From IMG/VR virus record IMGVR_UViG_3300006923_000020, positions 1 through 64,000 of that record: a stretch of DNA of 64,000 nt. One strand, written 5' to 3'. A program made the position numbers and the translations under genes. Each line of letters opens with the position of its first letter. Positions within the stretch are counted from its first letter, which is position 1. Source of the DNA: a virus. The notes beneath the pieces were generated by a model. It did not search any database. It was not told where the DNA came from and saw nothing but the letters and a program-made list of their open reading frames with translations. Positions 15,748-25,422 of the stretch are shown piece by piece.

Positions 15748-18582
15748 CTATGTCCTGTGAGTGTTGTAGATATATAATAGGTTTTCATTACTATCATCAC
15801 CAAACCATATTTGAAAACCGGGAGACACTGCCAACTGGCCATGGTTTATATGTCCACCCGTGTTTTTTGTTCCATTTGTGACGTCGTATGGTGTGTGTGT
15901 AGGGCTTCCCTCCACATGATTTCCAGAAACTTGATTTTCATGACAATTATTGAGGTCGAATCCTATAAATAATGGATTTTTAGCGACATTACCAGTGATT
16001 GTGCAGTTTTTTGCGCCCAGGCCATTTGGTGAATTAAGTGAGAATATGGGATTACCTGCAAAGCCACGATAACAACTTGCGGCATAATTATTAGAAATAA
16101 CACAATTCAAAACGTCCGCAAAAACAAATCCTGCATGACATCGCTCGACGTGGTTTCCTGAACAAATAATGCCAGATCCTTTATTTACAACAATTCCATG
16201 ATTCCCTAACGGTGTCCCGAAAATTCCAAAATATCTATTACTAGTTATCATGCTTCGCCTGGGTCCACTTGACGAAGAAGATAGAAACTGAAATCCAATT
16301 AAAGATTGTTCACCCTCATTACCTGTAAACTCTAACCCCACTAAATTAGAAACTAAGACACAGGCAGGTTGTGCATTCGCCGAAACAGATAATTGTGGGG
16401 ATGATGTAAACGAACAGTTTTTTATACTTCCATCTCCAACCCCACTTATCCATAACCTTGCCTTTGATGAAGCACCTCCTCCTAAAGAAACTTCCAAACG
16501 ACTATTTTCAAGATGAGACCATCGCCATTCACTGGCCATTATCCCCGCAATGGTCACTTCTCCTCGTATTTCTAAATCAGAGAAGACTGTTTTTAAGATA
16601 GATGTTGCTTTCAGTATATAATTATTTTTCGCCGCATCATTCAAAGTTGTTGATAATTTGCAAGTTCTCCACGAACAATTTGTTTGAATCCCAGAATTTA
16701 AACCTTCTCCTGCAACGCGAAAAATACATTTTTCAAAAAGACAATCTGTAATATCACCCAAATCTAATGTTGAAGTCGTTAGACCAAGATTTTGTCCACT
16801 GGTATCATTCCAGTAAAGTCCATCGAATATACAATTGATGAATCGTATATTCGAACAACCAACCATTTTAAAGATCTTGCCCTTACCCGTAAACGTCAGG
16901 TTCCGAAATTCAATATCAGAGCAATTACTTAGATCAAAGATTATGTGTTCGCCTTGAGTGTCGTCTTGTGTTCCATAAGAAAGTGTTGTTTGAATTGCAC
17001 TTTCTCCTTCAAAGATAAGTCCATGAGCACTACTTAATGTAAACAAAGATGTCTTGGGGAGTTCTGCATCAAAATTGTGAATTCCGCGACGAAAACGAAC
17101 AGTTCCACCTTTTCGGGTATTAGCAACATAATCAAGGAAGTACTTTTGTTCTGCAAAGGGTCCAAAGGTATCTGCAGGAAGCTGTGTGGTTGGATTGCCT
17201 GTAGCAGCATCTTTTGTGTCATTGGGGGAAATCGTAAGAGCTACAGACTTGTTGCCATCTAAACGACTCCGCAGAGTAGAAAAGCTTTGAGTGTTGTGGG
17301 CGTCAACCATAGCCTCCCAAACATCTTTATCCAGCGCATTTAAGCCCCTTTTGCCCGACGAAGGCGTGGGGTGCGCCAACCAGTTTATATTTCGTTGCTG
17401 GATGATTGTGACAGACGGATTCCCTGCAGGGAGTTCTTCCCATTTGGGAATATTGCTCTTACTTTGGATATAGACGCGAGTAACGCCCCCGCCATCCGTC
17501 GCATCGTTACCCATAATTCGAACATAAAAGCCCGACCACGCCCCGCTTGTTATTTGGAAGGTGCATCCCATGAAGTCGTCTTGTCTGGCGACGTGCGCTT
17601 GTGATTGGGGGCTATTATCAATCAAGTCTTGGATATCAATATACTGCCAGTCTGGATCCACAGCATTTATTTTTGCCCCCATTGTAGGACCCAAGTTTGA
17701 TGCGCCAACACCATGCTTGATTTGGCTAATAGCAGTCGCCAAAAAGTCCACCAAGCTGGCTATGTCTCTCATCCAGTGATCTGAAGTCGCATCCCCGATG
17801 ACTTCATTCAACTCACCAAAGAGCATCGGTGGGACGAGTGGCTCAAATAAACGTAGTCGTTGGTCTGTGGTTTTCAAGGCGCGGATAATATCGTAACCAC
17901 CCACCTGTGTCTTCACTTCACCGTAGCCAATGGACTGCATAAAGCGATGCTGACCAGTTGGTGTTGTCACTGAGATAAGATCATTTTTATCTTTTTCGGT
18001 ACTGGCCACACCCTGCATAATCCGACCCAGGTTATCTGTTCGGAAAACACTATGAGGGACAACAAGCGTATCATTATCAGAGAACCTCGCGGGAGTGTAT
18101 CCAGCGTCACCCCTGTTCCCGATAGCATTCTGCTGTATTGGCTGCAATACCCTCCAAAACAAGGTTTTTCTTGTAAAAGTTTGGGCAATCGCAACCTCCT
18201 GACCATCTGGGACAGGATCAGGGTTATCTACTTGTGTGTCCCAGAAGACTCTTTGGTCTGGATCAGAGTTCGCGAAGAAAAATTCAATCTCTAACCAAAA
18301 CTCCTGATTTGTTCCACCCAGGGTAATTTGTTGTGAGTTAGTTCCGTCCGGAGAAGTAATAAACCCACCTGTCTGATCGTAGGCAAAGCCATTGTAAATC
18401 TCGATACGACCAGTGTCTGCACTCTGTTGAGGCAGAACTTTTGTCCTAAACCCACTCAAAACACCTATTCCAAGCGACGACTGCACGAATCTTCGCAAGA
18501 CCTCTCTTGGGTATTCATCCACCGCAAACAAGAAATCTTGAAGATTTACACCTTCTGCCGGGTGAAAAAGCGGAGTTTTCAT
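15748..18582 (-). CDS. Tail spike with right-handed beta-helix
   Basis: 944 residues. The N-terminal part (1-200) looks like a virion-attachment module. Residues about 500-900 show the short, repeating beta-strand turns of a right-handed parallel beta-helix (FDLSNCSDIEFRNLTFTGKG; KMVGCSNIRFINCIFDG; ITDCLFEKCIFRV; CTITGNVAKNP; NNCHENQVSGNHVEG), as in pectate-lyase-like phage depolymerases and spikes. A palindrome copy lies just upstream. Likely adsorption or polysaccharide degradation; catalytic residues cannot be assigned by eye. Confidence 0.8.
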   Translation of the reverse strand: MKTPLFHPAEGVNLQDFLFAVDEYPREVLRRFVQSSLGIGVLSGFRTKVLPQQSADTGRIEIYNGFAYDQTGGFITSPDGTNSQQITLGGTNQEFWLEIEFFFANSDPDQRVFWDTQVDNPDPVPDGQEVAIAQTFTRKTLFWRVLQPIQQNAIGNRGDAGYTPARFSDNDTLVVPHSVFRTDNLGRIMQGVASTEKDKNDLISVTTPTGQHRFMQSIGYGEVKTQVGGYDIIRALKTTDQRLRLFEPLVPPMLFGELNEVIGDATSDHWMRDIASLVDFLATAISQIKHGVGASNLGPTMGAKINAVDPDWQYIDIQDLIDNSPQSQAHVARQDDFMGCTFQITSGAWSGFYVRIMGNDATDGGGVTRVYIQSKSNIPKWEELPAGNPSVTIIQQRNINWLAHPTPSSGKRGLNALDKDVWEAMVDAHNTQSFSTLRSRLDGNKSVALTISPNDTKDAATGNPTTQLPADTFGPFAEQKYFLDYVANTRKGGTVRFRRGIHNFDAELPKTSLFTLSSAHGLIFEGESAIQTTLSYGTQDDTQGEHIIFDLSNCSDIEFRNLTFTGKGKIFKMVGCSNIRFINCIFDGLYWNDTSGQNLGLTTSTLDLGDITDCLFEKCIFRVAGEGLNSGIQTNCSWRTCKLSTTLNDAAKNNYILKATSILKTVFSDLEIRGEVTIAGIMASEWRWSHLENSRLEVSLGGGASSKARLWISGVGDGSIKNCSFTSSPQLSVSANAQPACVLVSNLVGLEFTGNEGEQSLIGFQFLSSSSSGPRRSMITSNRYFGIFGTPLGNHGIVVNKGSGIICSGNHVERCHAGFVFADVLNCVISNNYAASCYRGFAGNPIFSLNSPNGLGAKNCTITGNVAKNPLFIGFDLNNCHENQVSGNHVEGSPTHTPYDVTNGTKNTGGHINHGQLAVSPGFQIWFGDDSNENLLYIYNTHRT

Positions 18583-18607
18583 GATTTATAGCCTTGTTAT
18601 AAGTAAA

Positions 18608-18628
18608 AATCTTTAGACTCTAAAGATT
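18608..18628. repeat. Dispersed 21-bp palindrome (perfect, C centre)
   Basis: Lies 26 nt upstream of the tail-spike ATG, flanked by A-run and T-run that extend the dyad to about 12 bp per arm. Confidence 0.92.
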
Positions 18629-18664
18629 TTTGTTTTACTGAGTAGAGAACATCAAACAGACATT

Positions 18665-21301
18665 CTAATTATTGCGAAAAGGCAACGCAGGTAAAGATAT
18701 TTTTCTATCCTTATCATCATACAGGTCTATCTTTATCCCCGCAGCAACCACTTGATCAAGTAACCATATCAATCGCATAAGGACTGAATTTCCATCTAAG
18801 AAGAACGTAAAGCTAAACCCATCTGATCTAGCAAGAGCATTTGCGAGTATTCCTGTTCGAATAATATTGACCCCTGTAACAGTCGTGCCGTCTATGTTTG
18901 AGACTGCAAACGGATTGTGACTGCCTTGTGGAGAGAATCCTCTATCGAAGACCATAAGCGCTCGAGTCGGCGTCTCAAGTTTTAAACTATCGTAGATGAT
19001 AAGCTCTTCGGATTCTCTCGTATGGTCAAATAAAACATATCCCTCTTTGAGAGGGAGTCCTTCATCCACACCCAAGACACCAGTTAAAGCTTCTATGGGT
19101 ACTTCTGTTTGGTAGGAAAATATTTTAGTGCCTGCTTGATGAATCCTCTGAATACCCGAAACATAAATAGTGTCTTGCGCACCACCAGTACCTTTACCCC
19201 AATAATAGAGAGAGGTTTTACCAAACCCTCCTTCCCCTGCTATCTTCATTTGCATGGGAAATCCAGGATTTGGATTCGAAGCACTCACTATCCAGGCATT
19301 GACTTGAGCCGTCGTAGGCAAACCCGAAGCATCATTTACGTAGACATCCATAGGAGTAAAGACTTGTATCGCTCCTCCTGGTGGAGAAACAATGATTTGA
19401 TTGAATGTCTTTTTTGCTTTACTGGGATCAAACACCGAAAAGATCGTCATGCTTGTGTTATAGATCCGCAAATCATTCGCATCGTTTCGAGCGACGTTGG
19501 CTAAAGCAAGAGGATTAGAAGTACTGCTCTTTCTTATATGAACAGGACCCTGTCTCGAGTTATCCCAAAGGAACGGACTTGGCCACGTTCCATCAGGTGA
19601 GGCTGGTGGGGGCCATGTGAAACGAGGAAGGTGCGCTGCGTCTGTCGCAAGTGCCCCACTCACACCTCCAATCCTATAGAAACGACGAAGTTGCTCCCCC
19701 GCACCCCTTGTTGTAGCAAGAGGTCTCGATAAGGTAAGGGTAACCTCTCCAGAAACAAGATCCACCAATTCTACATACGTCTTCTTGTTTTTTATGTCTG
19801 TCGAGAAAGCTACTGATGCAGCGAGTGTGAGGATTGGAGATATTTTCTTTGTATCTCCTCCAACATACCAAGAGACGTTATTGACGGTCGCATTCCCCAA
19901 ATATCCCGTGTCGTCAAATACTCGAAAAGTTAGACTGACCGTTCCCTCCGGAACATTGTCTAGCGGACGATCTATATGGAAAACAAGAGACGCATTTGTA
20001 ATCTCTGATGTCAAAACTCGTCTTTGATATGTCGTCTTCGTTACAAAAACCAATTCCTCCGTCAAACCTATAGGGTCTATAATAATCCATGGTCCGATTA
20101 CATTTTCTTCTCTACAAATCGCTTTTATGGTTTGAATAGTTGGCGATACCACAGGACTAGCGATTTGTGTTAATCCTCCTGTGACCTGATCTGTCTGGTA
20201 CCACTGTATCTCTGTGCCCCTAATAAACCGAAGCCCCGCAGGAAGAGGCGATGCTAAACTCAGTGTTCTCGTCGTTGTGTTTACAGAATTAACAGTGACC
20301 TCGAGAAGTTTTTTGAACCTTTGTGACGGATCGATAATGAGCTTAAAAGGAGTACTTGGGAAAACATCCAGACTCTCGTCTGCATAAAGTAAACTGGTGT
20401 CCGCTCCGCGAGCAGTCGATCGAAGGGTCGCTTTTTTTACAGGATAAGGAGGAAGATAGGCCCTGCCAGGGATCGATGCAGGATTCTTATTAGAGCACTT
20501 TATCTTTACTGCAATCCTTCTCATCTGGGCGGTATAGATATCCCAACACCCACCCTGTAAAAATACGGGTGTTTTAGAGGAGTGGGCCTTTGTCAACGGG
20601 CTTTTTAGACGGAAACGGCGAAGACGATAGTCAATTCCAACAAAATCGATCGTTTCCTCATTAGCTGTTCCAGGCTCAAAAACAAGAGTTCCATATAGGG
20701 GCATTCTGTGAGTAACGGGGATGGTAGTATCAGACACTTGCCTAAGATGAGCAGAGCTTAATGTCACCGTCGCACCCGAGTCTGCACCCTGTAAGACCAT
20801 TCCCGAGACAAGAGATCCTCTCTGTCTTTCTGCAAAATGTACCTTCAAATCTCCGGTGTCGAGATATCTGAACTTTGCCTTTATCTTCCCACCAACGCTA
20901 TCAATTATCCACTCATCATGAATGAAAGTTCCTGCGGTTGCACTGTAGGTAGCGTATTCCAACTCTGGGGCCAAAGTGATGTATGTATCTCCGACAGCCC
21001 GTGTGGCTTCTAGCTGGAAGACCAAATTATCATATGGGCCAAGCGCGATCTCTAGCAGTTGCCAGAGAGGTCTTGGTATATTCTTATCGCTTGCCATAAT
21101 GACCTGCAGACAAGATCTAAAGAAATCATCGTCTGTAAAGCCCAATGGAGGACGAACAACCCCGTAATTTCCTGCGATGGCGTCCAAATACTCCCCGACC
21201 GACCATCGGAGTTGCATCATTCGCTTAACCATCTGCAGATCAGAACGAATCAAATCATCAGGGACTAAACTACCCGGAACAGTTACAAGATCGAGAGCCA
21301 T
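18665..21301 (-). CDS. Large baseplate/tail protein with repeated beta modules
   Basis: 878 residues. The N-terminus (LDAIAGNYGVVRPPLGFTDDDFFRSCLQ) resembles baseplate proteins that connect fibres to the baseplate. The body has repeated beta modules of about 80 residues: EPGTANEETIDFVG...LKSPLTKAH and LYADESLDVFPSTPFKLIIDPS...LSLASPLPAGLRF; the same module occurs inside the tail sheath. AGAGGAAAA precedes the ATG. Likely a baseplate or fibre-network structural protein; exact role unknown. Confidence 0.65.
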   Translation of the reverse strand: MALDLVTVPGSLVPDDLIRSDLQMVKRMMQLRWSVGEYLDAIAGNYGVVRPPLGFTDDDFFRSCLQVIMASDKNIPRPLWQLLEIALGPYDNLVFQLEATRAVGDTYITLAPELEYATYSATAGTFIHDEWIIDSVGGKIKAKFRYLDTGDLKVHFAERQRGSLVSGMVLQGADSGATVTLSSAHLRQVSDTTIPVTHRMPLYGTLVFEPGTANEETIDFVGIDYRLRRFRLKSPLTKAHSSKTPVFLQGGCWDIYTAQMRRIAVKIKCSNKNPASIPGRAYLPPYPVKKATLRSTARGADTSLLYADESLDVFPSTPFKLIIDPSQRFKKLLEVTVNSVNTTTRTLSLASPLPAGLRFIRGTEIQWYQTDQVTGGLTQIASPVVSPTIQTIKAICREENVIGPWIIIDPIGLTEELVFVTKTTYQRRVLTSEITNASLVFHIDRPLDNVPEGTVSLTFRVFDDTGYLGNATVNNVSWYVGGDTKKISPILTLAASVAFSTDIKNKKTYVELVDLVSGEVTLTLSRPLATTRGAGEQLRRFYRIGGVSGALATDAAHLPRFTWPPPASPDGTWPSPFLWDNSRQGPVHIRKSSTSNPLALANVARNDANDLRIYNTSMTIFSVFDPSKAKKTFNQIIVSPPGGAIQVFTPMDVYVNDASGLPTTAQVNAWIVSASNPNPGFPMQMKIAGEGGFGKTSLYYWGKGTGGAQDTIYVSGIQRIHQAGTKIFSYQTEVPIEALTGVLGVDEGLPLKEGYVLFDHTRESEELIIYDSLKLETPTRALMVFDRGFSPQGSHNPFAVSNIDGTTVTGVNIIRTGILANALARSDGFSFTFFLDGNSVLMRLIWLLDQVVAAGIKIDLYDDKDRKISLPALPFRNN

Positions 21302-21310
21302 GATTTTCCT

Positions 21311-23161
21311 CTATAGTTTTTCCCAGTCATCTTGAAGAAAGACACCACCAATTCGTTCGTCTTGATGGGATATAGCAGTGATGATTTGTCGTAAGTTTGT
21401 GTCTGTTCCCAATGCCTCAATATCCAACATGTTTTGCCTAACGATGTCTACTTTTGAGAACTTCGCCCGGTATTGAATCCAATGGTCTGGGTCCACAAAA
21501 GTACAAAATGTGTTTCCGTATTCATCGCGAAGGTTCTGGGTGCGAACACGATAGACTCCCCACCCAATGTGCGGAGATGTTTCCAATATGACAAAGGTTG
21601 GAAGCCCGTCACCCAGACGACTTACGGGATTTTCTGGGTCTGTTGGCTCCGGAAACCTTTGGGGAACAACACCAGTAACTCGAATATCAATGGCATTATC
21701 TTGAACTGGCTCAACTATGTAGTTTTCGGGAACCCTCAAGGCACCGGAGTTCTCAACTGGGGCAGTAAATTCCACATAGAGAAGATTCTCTGCCAAACAC
21801 AGAGCCTTTTTTACCCGAACACAATCAACAACTCTAAACCCGCAGATATCTTCAACAGAATTTCCTGCTAAATCATCTCCCAACACTCTGAAATACACGA
21901 GACCATCAGCAGGCCACAGCGGCGATGTCGTGGGGCGGAAAATTGTCACATCGAATCCCCCGGATCCATCCGCAATAACCAATCCCGTAAAGTTGTTTAG
22001 GAATGTTGCTCCATTTTGCAGTACTTGAGTCCAGGGTCCTCCAACTGCGGTACCATGATAGACCTGTATAGTCGTTTGATCGACACCACTGTCTACATCG
22101 CTGATCTTAAATGTGTAAGCCGTGTCCCTCTTGGCTCGGCTGGTGTCGCTTGCAGTTAGACCCGTCCCACATTTTGGCTTTTGATTTGTTACGGTTGGAA
22201 TAGTTTGATCGATTGTCTCCATTGTAAAAGTACATGTGTGGGTTGTTTTATTCCCATCCAAGTCTTTGACTACAGTGACAATTGTCACAACATCAGCAGA
22301 TTTCAAATACCCTGCAGGTACTGTAATGGAGACATCCCTATCAAGAACTGGATCCACACCATTCGTTACAGCGCAGGTGATGGTGGGCGACCAAGGCTCA
22401 AGCACACCATCTCTTATAAGAAGAGCCGACCCACCTTGCTGGGAGACAACTGCAAGGGTTATTCGAATGCTTGAATCGTCAATACCTGATCCACCTGCAG
22501 GATAAGGTAAGTCTTGTAATGTATATGTGATGTTTGTAGTAGAAACTAAAACGCCCGTAGACCCACAAGCAGGACTTTGGTTAGCCACAACCGGGGGAGA
22601 GTACTCTTGACTCTTTATATACCAATAACCACTGCCGAAGTTCCCTGCCGCGCTTCCCTCTGATATAGACATGCCCGTATGAGGGCTCCCATCAAAACCA
22701 TTTGGGAAAACCTGCAGGTAATCAATAGTGTCTGCTACAACACCATCTTTTGTTTGTATCTCATGCACCCCAAGTCTGTCTGCGTTTCCCCATGTACCAT
22801 TTGCAACAATAACCACGTTTCCATACAGAGAGAAAAGACCTGTCACTCCTCGGGTCTTAGCTCGGTAATGATAGTCTTGCACCGCGGGTGGCCTATCTAT
22901 ATGGAAAAATGAATCTCTAACGACACCAGAAATATCCGCCCACGTTTGTCCAAAATCATCAGACCTTTCAACAATAAATCCATCATGTAATGGAGTCAGA
23001 GCCGATACGGTCGGAGCTGTCATCGAAATACACACCGCAGAGGGGATATTCAATAGTTTTGTGTATCGATCGTCTGGCGCAGAGCAGATATAAATCTTTG
23101 GAATTGTAAGATCCAGACTGAATGGGAGCGTGAGAGAGTAACCACCAAATGAAAAAGACAT
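21311..23161 (-). CDS. Tail fibre/adhesin with Ig- or fibronectin-like domains
   Basis: About 616 residues from ATG 23161 (a GTG one codon earlier is in frame). Several beta-sandwich-like domains: an FnIII-like segment (FIVERSDDFGQTWADISG...HYRAKTRGVTGLFS), then two related domains opening with VVANQSPACGSTGV and VTNQKPKCGTGL that include DSGVDQTTIQV-type text typical of bacterial Ig-like repeats. A palindrome copy lies 39 nt upstream. Likely receptor-binding or fibre component. Confidence 0.65.
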   Translation of the reverse strand: MSFSFGGYSLTLPFSLDLTIPKIYICSAPDDRYTKLLNIPSAVCISMTAPTVSALTPLHDGFIVERSDDFGQTWADISGVVRDSFFHIDRPPAVQDYHYRAKTRGVTGLFSLYGNVVIVANGTWGNADRLGVHEIQTKDGVVADTIDYLQVFPNGFDGSPHTGMSISEGSAAGNFGSGYWYIKSQEYSPPVVANQSPACGSTGVLVSTTNITYTLQDLPYPAGGSGIDDSSIRITLAVVSQQGGSALLIRDGVLEPWSPTITCAVTNGVDPVLDRDVSITVPAGYLKSADVVTIVTVVKDLDGNKTTHTCTFTMETIDQTIPTVTNQKPKCGTGLTASDTSRAKRDTAYTFKISDVDSGVDQTTIQVYHGTAVGGPWTQVLQNGATFLNNFTGLVIADGSGGFDVTIFRPTTSPLWPADGLVYFRVLGDDLAGNSVEDICGFRVVDCVRVKKALCLAENLLYVEFTAPVENSGALRVPENYIVEPVQDNAIDIRVTGVVPQRFPEPTDPENPVSRLGDGLPTFVILETSPHIGWGVYRVRTQNLRDEYGNTFCTFVDPDHWIQYRAKFSKVDIVRQNMLDIEALGTDTNLRQIITAISHQDERIGGVFLQDDWEKL

Positions 23162-23200
23162 CACAAACTCTTTATCAAATAGACGAGGTGAATTATTCCA

Positions 23201-23221
23201 AATCTTTAGACTCTAAAGATT
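23201..23221. repeat. Dispersed 21-bp palindrome (perfect, C centre)
   Basis: Between the virion protein gene ending at 23296 and the adhesin start at 23161. The 75 nt separating it from the upstream stop hold nothing else recognisable. Confidence 0.92.
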
Positions 23222-23295
23222 TAAACGAAAAGAGGACCAGCAACCATGTGTTGCGGTCCTCTAGAGTATCACGTCTTTAATAAGAGTTGGCTACT

Positions 23296-23919
23296 TTAGG
23301 AGCTTTCTCTTTGTCCCGCGTGTCTTCTTTGAATGTTGAATTGACACACAACTCGAACATTCATCGCGGTGTTACTTGCGGGTGGAGTGATTTTCACTGC
23401 CATGGCTTTTCCTGGAGGAAGGATGAGGAAACACTCCAGATCATATCGAGAAGCATCCTTGATATACATGGAAAATCCGTCGTCGCCATCGGTGAGGGTG
23501 CTTCCCTCTGCCCCAACATATCCAACGAGTTCACTTGGAATTCCCGCTTTCGGATCCATGTTCAGAGCAGACTTCGTTTCGAGAACAGTCGCTCCTGAAA
23601 TCAGAGTTCCTTGTGTTGGGTTGTGGATGATTTCTGCCAAAGCACCATCACCACCAGGACCCCCCGTGGAGAGTCCGCAATTCACAGACAGTCCTTTTCG
23701 AGGAATAACGAGATTTCTATCAGAGTAACTATTTTTGAGATAGAAAACATTACTCGCGTTCGCGGTAGTAAGCGAAACGTCTGCGGTGGCAAAACAAAAA
23801 CCCTCCGCATGCTCCGTGGCAAAAGCGAGGTCATCTCGTACCACTGCATCAGAATGCGCTCTCCCTCTGACATCAACCTCTTGAATTTGTCCGCTGGGAC
23901 CTTCTTGCTTCAAACCCAT
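23296..23919 (-). CDS. Hypothetical virion protein, beta-rich
   Basis: 207 residues, Gly/Ala/Ser-rich, no membrane segment. The text (FLKNSYSDRNLVIPRKGLSVNCGLSTGG; MYIKDASRYDLECFLILPPGKAMAVKITPP) fits a jelly-roll or decoration fold. AGGAG precedes the ATG. Its place within the fibre/baseplate block suggests a structural role. Confidence 0.55.
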   Translation of the reverse strand: MGLKQEGPSGQIQEVDVRGRAHSDAVVRDDLAFATEHAEGFCFATADVSLTTANASNVFYLKNSYSDRNLVIPRKGLSVNCGLSTGGPGGDGALAEIIHNPTQGTLISGATVLETKSALNMDPKAGIPSELVGYVGAEGSTLTDGDDGFSMYIKDASRYDLECFLILPPGKAMAVKITPPASNTAMNVRVVCQFNIQRRHAGQRESS

Positions 23920-23932
23920 TGTCTATATTCTC

Positions 23933-24082
23933 CTATGAACTTTCTGGTAAAGATGGGTGATCGCCACTTTCTATTGGCTCTCCTCCCGTTAAACGCTTCA
24001 AAGCTTCTGTCAGAGTATCTAGCTCTTGGAAGATTTCCTCAAGTAAACGACCCTCTGCTTCATAGTATTCTTGATCAGTCAT
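23933..24082 (-). CDS. 49-residue acidic helical protein
   Basis: ATG at 24080-24082, stop TAG at 23933-23935. The peptide begins MTDQEYYEAEGRLLEEIFQE and continues as an amphipathic acidic helix (LDTLTEALKRLTGG). It starts 6 nt after the upstream stop and ends 13 nt before the next ATG, filling an otherwise empty gap in a tight gene block. GGTGAGGA lies 14 nt upstream. Possible small structural or chaperone peptide. Confidence 0.6.
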   Translation of the reverse strand: MTDQEYYEAEGRLLEEIFQELDTLTEALKRLTGGEPIESGDHPSLPESS

Positions 24083-24088
24083 TGGATT

Positions 24089-24724
24089 CTACCAGTCCTC
24101 ACCACCATGGTATTTGATGATGAAATTAATCTCACGGAGTCTTTTTACCATTTCTTCTAACAGGGAAAGGTTTACCTCTCTTTGCCTTTCAATTATCGGA
24201 TCCTTCGGTGCTACCAGAGTTGTGAATGTAACATCTAGTCGTATTAGCGATATGCTCTGGAGGTGGTTGTCGGCGACGTTTGTTCCTATTCGCTCTACAC
24301 CCAAAAGAAGCTCTTGGCCAGACTTGAAATTCAGTGCGCTAATGCTCTGCTCAAGCGCAAACTCTTTTCCAACCACACCAGGAACAGATATCGTTTCACC
24401 CACTGGTGTATTTGTGGAGACAACCGACAATGCCACATCGTCTCTGTTGTCTCCTTCATTAATAACCCTTTGATAAAAGGTTAGCGATACTACACCCGTC
24501 CCACTTCCATTTTGGCGAAATAATGCCTTAAGCTTTATGGGAACTGATGTATCCAGATCCGCAGGAATCACAAATCCATGGGCATTTGTTCGTCTAACGA
24601 CACCCGAATGAAAGACCCGCTCCAGAAAAGCAAAATTACTGGCCGCAGTCGATCGTGGAGGTGCCCCATCGGCGTTTCGACCAAGCATTGACCCGGCAAG
24701 TATTGTAAATGTCTGCTGGCCCAT
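24089..24724 (-). CDS. Hypothetical virion protein
   Basis: 211 residues. A beta-sandwich-like body (IKLKALFRQNGSGTGVVSLTFYQRVINEGDNRDD; ISLIRLDVTFTTLV) ends in a helical C-terminus (REVNLSLLEEMVKRLREINFIIKYHG) that could trimerise. GTGGAAA precedes the ATG. Located in the fibre/baseplate block; role unknown. Confidence 0.55.
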   Translation of the reverse strand: MGQQTFTILAGSMLGRNADGAPPRSTAASNFAFLERVFHSGVVRRTNAHGFVIPADLDTSVPIKLKALFRQNGSGTGVVSLTFYQRVINEGDNRDDVALSVVSTNTPVGETISVPGVVGKEFALEQSISALNFKSGQELLLGVERIGTNVADNHLQSISLIRLDVTFTTLVAPKDPIIERQREVNLSLLEEMVKRLREINFIIKYHGGEDW

Positions 24725-24752
24725 ATTTCCACGCCTTCCTAAAAAAAGTATA

Positions 24753-24770
24753 TTCTTCTATATAGAAGAA
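24753..24770 (-). terminator. Hairpin TTCTTC-TATATA-GAAGAA with T-run
   Basis: A perfect 18-bp palindrome 15 nt after the stop of the leftward gene at 24785. On the minus strand it is followed by TATAC and seven T, the layout of an intrinsic terminator, though the stem is AT-rich. It lies before the gene starting at 24724. Confidence 0.5.
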
Positions 24771-24784
24771 AAGATAATAACAGG

Positions 24785-25387
24785 CTAGCTTGGTGCGATG
24801 ATCCACGCAAATTCAAATGTTGGATCCTCGGCCATCTGCGCAAATTCTATATAGCCTGATTCTGCATGAGTAAAAGCAAAAGTGTGCAAGAGGTCCCATA
24901 TGCCTGGAGAACTCTCATAATAGAGAGAGTATACATCCTTAACTCGTTTCAATCTAAGTTGGGAAGATGTCGCAGTATTATCCTGGGATAGATATCCCCG
25001 TACCACCTCACCATGAGTAAAGAGACGCTGCTGAAAAAATAAATTCCCATCTGCTTTAAGTAGAGCAATTACATCTACACCATTCAATGGGACTGCTCCG
25101 GGAGATGTTTCGCGCAAACTTCTCCACCCCAAATACACCGCTAATGATGCCTCTACTAAAGGTGAGATCGGACCATAGCTGATTTTTACATCAAAATCTA
25201 ATCCTGCAGGAATGCTAACTTTTCCCTTAGAATCCACAAAGAAAGCATCGCCTTCATTTTCAACACCTGAGACAAATAGACCCGGCGATGGAGTCCCAGA
25301 AACGTAAGAAGCATTTCCAGCGCTCGTCACATTCCACATGTCCGAATCAATCGAACTTGATACAAAATCATCATTTACTACTGGCAT
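24785..25387 (-). CDS. LamG/concanavalin-like virion protein
   Basis: 200 residues. The start MPVVNDDFVSSSIDSDMWNV and the later FDVKISYGPISP, ASLAVYLGWRS, RLKRVKDVYSLYYESSPGIWDLLHTF read like a concanavalin-A/LamG-type jelly roll of the DUF1349 kind (opens with DDFxxxxLDxxxW). Such domains bind carbohydrates. The ATG lies only 14 nt from a palindrome copy, with AGAGGA between them. Confidence 0.6.
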   Translation of the reverse strand: MPVVNDDFVSSSIDSDMWNVTSAGNASYVSGTPSPGLFVSGVENEGDAFFVDSKGKVSIPAGLDFDVKISYGPISPLVEASLAVYLGWRSLRETSPGAVPLNGVDVIALLKADGNLFFQQRLFTHGEVVRGYLSQDNTATSSQLRLKRVKDVYSLYYESSPGIWDLLHTFAFTHAESGYIEFAQMAEDPTFEFAWIIAPS

Positions 25388-25401
25388 AGGATTCCTCTTA
25401 A

Positions 25402-25422
25402 ATTCTTTAGACTCTAAAGATT
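25402..25422. repeat. Dispersed 21-bp palindrome (one mismatch, C centre)
   Basis: Overlaps the TAA stop of the 990-residue fibre gene (25421-25423) and leaves 14 nt, including AGAGGA, to the next ATG. It is one of the tightest spacings seen, so there is no room for a separate promoter downstream of it. Confidence 0.9.
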
